The position numbers and the translations under genes were made by a program. 64,000 bases of DNA from UBA4427 sp045106235. Its GTDB lineage: Bacteria > Myxococcota_A > UBA9160 > UBA4427. Below are positions 61,640 through 64,000 of the stretch, in pieces. Location of the stretch: contig JBGCEJ010000004.1 of the NCBI GenBank assembly GCA_045106235.1, positions 207,714 to 271,713 of the forward strand, in the 5' to 3' direction. Every line of letters begins with the position of its first letter. Position 1 is the first letter of the stretch. The notes under the pieces were generated by a model, which was not told the origin of the DNA, did not search any database, and saw only the letters and a program-made list of their open reading frames with translations.

Positions 61640-63460
61640 CTATTTTAGTACGAAAGAACGAGCCCTGCGTGCGCGGAAGATGAGGATGAAAAAGAGCAGG
61701 GTGGAGGCGGCGGATACGGCGGCGCCAGCTAGGAATGGGGCAGGGCGATAGCTCAGCTCGATCTTGCGGATGCCCTCACCGACGTTAAGGGCGAGCCGTC
61801 CGCGGTCGGAGCTCGGTGGGGCGAGCACGGCGGTCTCGACCCGCCAGCCGGGATCGAAATTCTGATTCAGGATGATCTTTCCAGCGCGCCCGTCGGTCTC
61901 GATATGGAGTCGGTTGGGGCTCCAGTCAAAGCGCCGGATGACCTCTCGAGGTTCGCCCGTCATGAAGGCTTCCCCTCGGTAGATGGGGCTCGTCTTTGCG
62001 AGCGCCCGGCTCGGGAGGCCAATTGTTCGGTATGTCCGCAGGACGCCGCGATTCGAGAGGATCACGGGGAAGGCCGCTCCCGGCCAATTGGGATGGACGG
62101 GATAGAGCGCCGTTTCTTTATAGCGAGGGAGGAAGGGCGAGCGCGTGAGATGCTGGAAATCCGGGGAGGCTCGGGCAGTCTCGATTTCGATGGGCGGGAC
62201 GGAGAAGGCGACTCGGAAGAGGGCGCCGTTGATCAATGCGAGTTCCAGGCCGACGAGTCCGACGATGAGGAAAGTGACCCGCGCAGGGGCTCCGGCAGAT
62301 CCGGGGAGAAAGCGCGTTCGGATCCAGTCTTCGAGAGACGAGAGTCCTTGCCCGGCGAGGAGAGCAACTAACAAAAGGACAAAGACGTTGAAGCGCGTCG
62401 GCACGCGGAGCGCCGAGAAAAAAGGCAGAGCATGGAGCCTCTCCCAGAGGTCGAAGGGCGCAGCAGGGCCGAGCGCAATCCAAAGGAATACGCACGCAAG
62501 GCCGATCAGGGGGAGCGCTGTTTTTGGCCGAGGAACGAGGGAGAGTGTGGCCAGAGCGAGGACGGACCAACCCACATACGTGCCGACATTCAGAACGAAG
62601 GGCATCCACATTTCGGGATCATGGGCTTGCGCGGTTGAGACCCACATTTGAGACAGGATTTGAAGCGCAGTGGGTTCAAAGGGCGCGCCATAGAAGTTGA
62701 TGGCGGCGGTTTTACGAGGGAAGCGGCTGACCACGTCGAGGACGGGGAGTAGTTTGAGGGCGGCGATGCCCGCGCCGAGGAGGCCGACGGCGAGAAGCTC
62801 GAGGAGTGGAGCGGATTTTCGCTCCGTCGCGGCGAGGACAGCCGAATACGCGGCCGCGAAGAGGGTGAAAAAGGCGAATTGGTACGGGCCACCGTCGAGA
62901 AATAGAAAGGCGTAGAAGAGTCCGCCCAGGGCGATGCGGAATGGACGTGAAAGCTGCGGCGAGGGGTGGAGCATGGCCAGGATCAGAGGCATCCACGCCA
63001 TCGCGATCCATTCGAAATGGCCGTGGGTCAGGCGCTGGGCGTACACGCCGCCCAGCGAGAAAACGATCGCAGCGAGCCAGGGGGCAGCGCCGCTTTGGCC
63101 CCGCACGATCGCGAGCCTTCTCATTCCGATTTGCGAAAGCAGAAGATAGACCGCGATGACGATTTTGATTCCGGGAATCGTGCCGAAAAGAAGAACCGGG
63201 AGGATCGAAGGCGCGAAGCCGTGGCTGAGGCTGTTGCCCGCGAGGGGGACGCCGCCCCCGAGATAGGGGTTCCAAAGCGGTAGTTGGCCGAATTCGAGGA
63301 GGCTGATTCGCGTCGCTTCAAGCAGGCTTTGTTGATAGTCCCAATCCCAGAACCCCCAATTCCCGAAATGCCATCCGACCCAGCGCAAGAAGAGCGCGTC
63401 GAGAATCAGAAGGCCAATCCAGGGCATCAGCTGGGTCTTGCGAAGCATGCGGCGCGACAC
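61640..63460 (-). CDS. YfhO-like multispanning membrane protein
   Basis: A 606-residue membrane protein with about ten to twelve hydrophobic segments from about residue 10 to 430 (for example PWIGLLILDALFL and FMYAFLFLDGGPYQFAFFTLFAAAYSAVL in pieces). A soluble beta-rich C-terminal domain (NQNFDPGWRV) and a last membrane helix near 580 follow. The fold and ending resemble YfhO and related envelope glycosyl-transfer proteins. It probably modifies or assembles surface polymers. The assignment is by architecture only. Confidence 0.6.
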   Translation of the reverse strand: MSRRMLRKTQLMPWIGLLILDALFLRWVGWHFGNWGFWDWDYQQSLLEATRISLLEFGQLPLWNPYLGGGVPLAGNSLSHGFAPSILPVLLFGTIPGIKIVIAVYLLLSQIGMRRLAIVRGQSGAAPWLAAIVFSLGGVYAQRLTHGHFEWIAMAWMPLILAMLHPSPQLSRPFRIALGGLFYAFLFLDGGPYQFAFFTLFAAAYSAVLAATERKSAPLLELLAVGLLGAGIAALKLLPVLDVVSRFPRKTAAINFYGAPFEPTALQILSQMWVSTAQAHDPEMWMPFVLNVGTYVGWSVLALATLSLVPRPKTALPLIGLACVFLWIALGPAAPFDLWERLHALPFFSALRVPTRFNVFVLLLVALLAGQGLSSLEDWIRTRFLPGSAGAPARVTFLIVGLVGLELALINGALFRVAFSVPPIEIETARASPDFQHLTRSPFLPRYKETALYPVHPNWPGAAFPVILSNRGVLRTYRTIGLPSRALAKTSPIYRGEAFMTGEPREVIRRFDWSPNRLHIETDGRAGKIILNQNFDPGWRVETAVLAPPSSDRGRLALNVGEGIRKIELSYRPAPFLAGAAVSAASTLLFFILIFRARRARSFVLK

Positions 63461-63475
63461 GTCCTGTTCCGCTCT

Positions 63476-64000
63476 CTAGCGGCCGGGTGACAGGGCTTTG
63501 ATCAGCGGCCTGAAGATCACGGACTGCGCCAAGGGATCAAGCCATCGGTAGAGCCGTCCGGAGACTCGAATGGGTTTATTGGCTTCCGCCGCTTCGATCC
63601 CTTCACGCACGACGGTCTCAGCGTCGTACCACATGAAGTCCGGCATCCCGGCCTTCATGTCGTCGAGTCCTGCGGCAGAATGAAAGTCCGTATGGGTGAA
63701 GCCGGGGCAGAGCGCCGAGGCATGGACTCCGGAGCCCTTGAGAATCAGGGAGAGTTCCTCGGTCAAGGCAACAAGGTAGGCTTTCGACGGGCCGTAATGT
63801 GCACCCGCTGGGCGAGCGAGGCGTCCCGCGAAGGAAGAAACGTTAATGATGCGTCCGAAGCCGCGTTCTCGCATGGGCGGGACGAAGTGATGACACATAT
63901 GTGTGACGGAGAGCATCATCAGCTCCAGGAAGGTGGCTTGGGGGGCCCAGTCCTTTTCCTCGAAAAGCGAGGGGCCTGCGCTGCCGGCATTGTTCACGAG
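63476..64000 (-). CDS. SDR, N terminus beyond the window
   Basis: At least 175 residues of a classical SDR continuing past the right edge. It starts in LVNNAGSAG (fourth strand), with NVSSFAGRLARPAGAHYGPSKAY giving Ser and YxxxK, and CPGFTHTDF after it. A C-terminal PLIKALSPGR tail with a hydrophobic stretch resembles SDRs of the DltE/YqjQ-like group. It lies 15 bp downstream of the YfhO-like start on the same strand. Confidence 0.82.
   Translation of the reverse strand, partial: LVNNAGSAGPSLFEEKDWAPQATFLELMMLSVTHMCHHFVPPMRERGFGRIINVSSFAGRLARPAGAHYGPSKAYLVALTEELSLILKGSGVHASALCPGFTHTDFHSAAGLDDMKAGMPDFMWYDAETVVREGIEAAEANKPIRVSGRLYRWLDPLAQSVIFRPLIKALSPGR

Noticed and set aside
1..64000. CRISPR arrays, tRNA/rRNA genes, prophage or insertion sequence.
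   Set aside because: No regularly spaced repeats, cloverleaf-like sequences, transposase or integrase reading frames were seen.

Overview
The window is GC-rich, densely packed bacterial chromosome with about 56 protein genes, no rRNA or tRNA, and no insertion sequence or CRISPR that I could see. An RND efflux pump with a lipoprotein adaptor, a bactofilin, and surface proteins with a DUF1554 lectin-like domain and a CTERM-like tail point to a Gram-negative bacterium. The gene mix (LLM flavin enzymes of F420-type families, DUF1214 proteins, many SDRs and P450s, single-chain acyl-CoA carboxylase, GSII glutamine synthetase) suggests a Myxococcota/Desulfobacterota/Binatota-like environmental lineage. 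That placement is inference.

Layout. 1-4.9 kb: amidohydrolase, zinc alcohol dehydrogenase, and a coupled pair of exported surface proteins. 4.9-13.3 kb: amidohydrolase, MaoC hydratase and SDR; small ABM and DUF1330 proteins; luciferase-like oxidoreductase; zinc dehydrogenase; FAD dehydrogenase; TauD dioxygenase. 13.5-16.8 kb: VOC and mini-HAD pair, a TauD remnant beside a zinc-ribbon gene and a GC-rich direct repeat, and an MsbA-like ABC exporter. 16.9-29.7 kb: acyl-CoA-type and xenobiotic-type catabolic genes (SDRs, crotonases, APH-like kinase, LLM enzymes, SnoaL, sulfotransferase, thioesterase, two DUF1214 proteins).

29.7-33.8 kb holds the most notable locus. A membrane protein is translationally coupled (TAATG) to an AhpD/carboxymuconolactone-decarboxylase-like gene whose conserved CxxC motif reads C-x-x-UGA, with a hairpin just downstream. 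The reading frame then continues for 111 more family-like codons. This is best read as a selenoprotein. A family VIII esterase/beta-lactamase-like gene and GSII glutamine synthetase follow. They converge on an intrinsic terminator, and GSII has a near-perfect sigma-54 promoter upstream.

34.3-43.9 kb: Rieske oxygenase, Rieske ferredoxin and D-aminoacylase-like operon; three-domain acyl-CoA carboxylase; nitroreductase; P450 divergent from a TetR gene. 43.2-48.2 kb: TetR, RND adaptor and RND pump operon. 48.2-52.9 kb: hydroxyacid dehydrogenase, FAD dehydrogenase, DUF1214, bactofilin, terminator. 53-58.4 kb: MFS transporter, D-aminoacylase-like enzyme and two P450s, a second oxygenase-plus-deacylase module. 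58.4-64 kb: SDRs, including an overlapping normal/degenerate pair, a YfhO-like membrane protein, and an SDR cut by the window end.

Together the genes look like a broad catabolic segment for lipophilic, amide, steroid-like or xenobiotic substrates, fed into acyl-CoA chemistry (crotonases, MaoC, DECR-like SDR, thioesterase, carboxylase) with efflux. Specific substrates cannot be read from the sequence. All calls come from reading translated sequence and motifs by eye; no database search was run.
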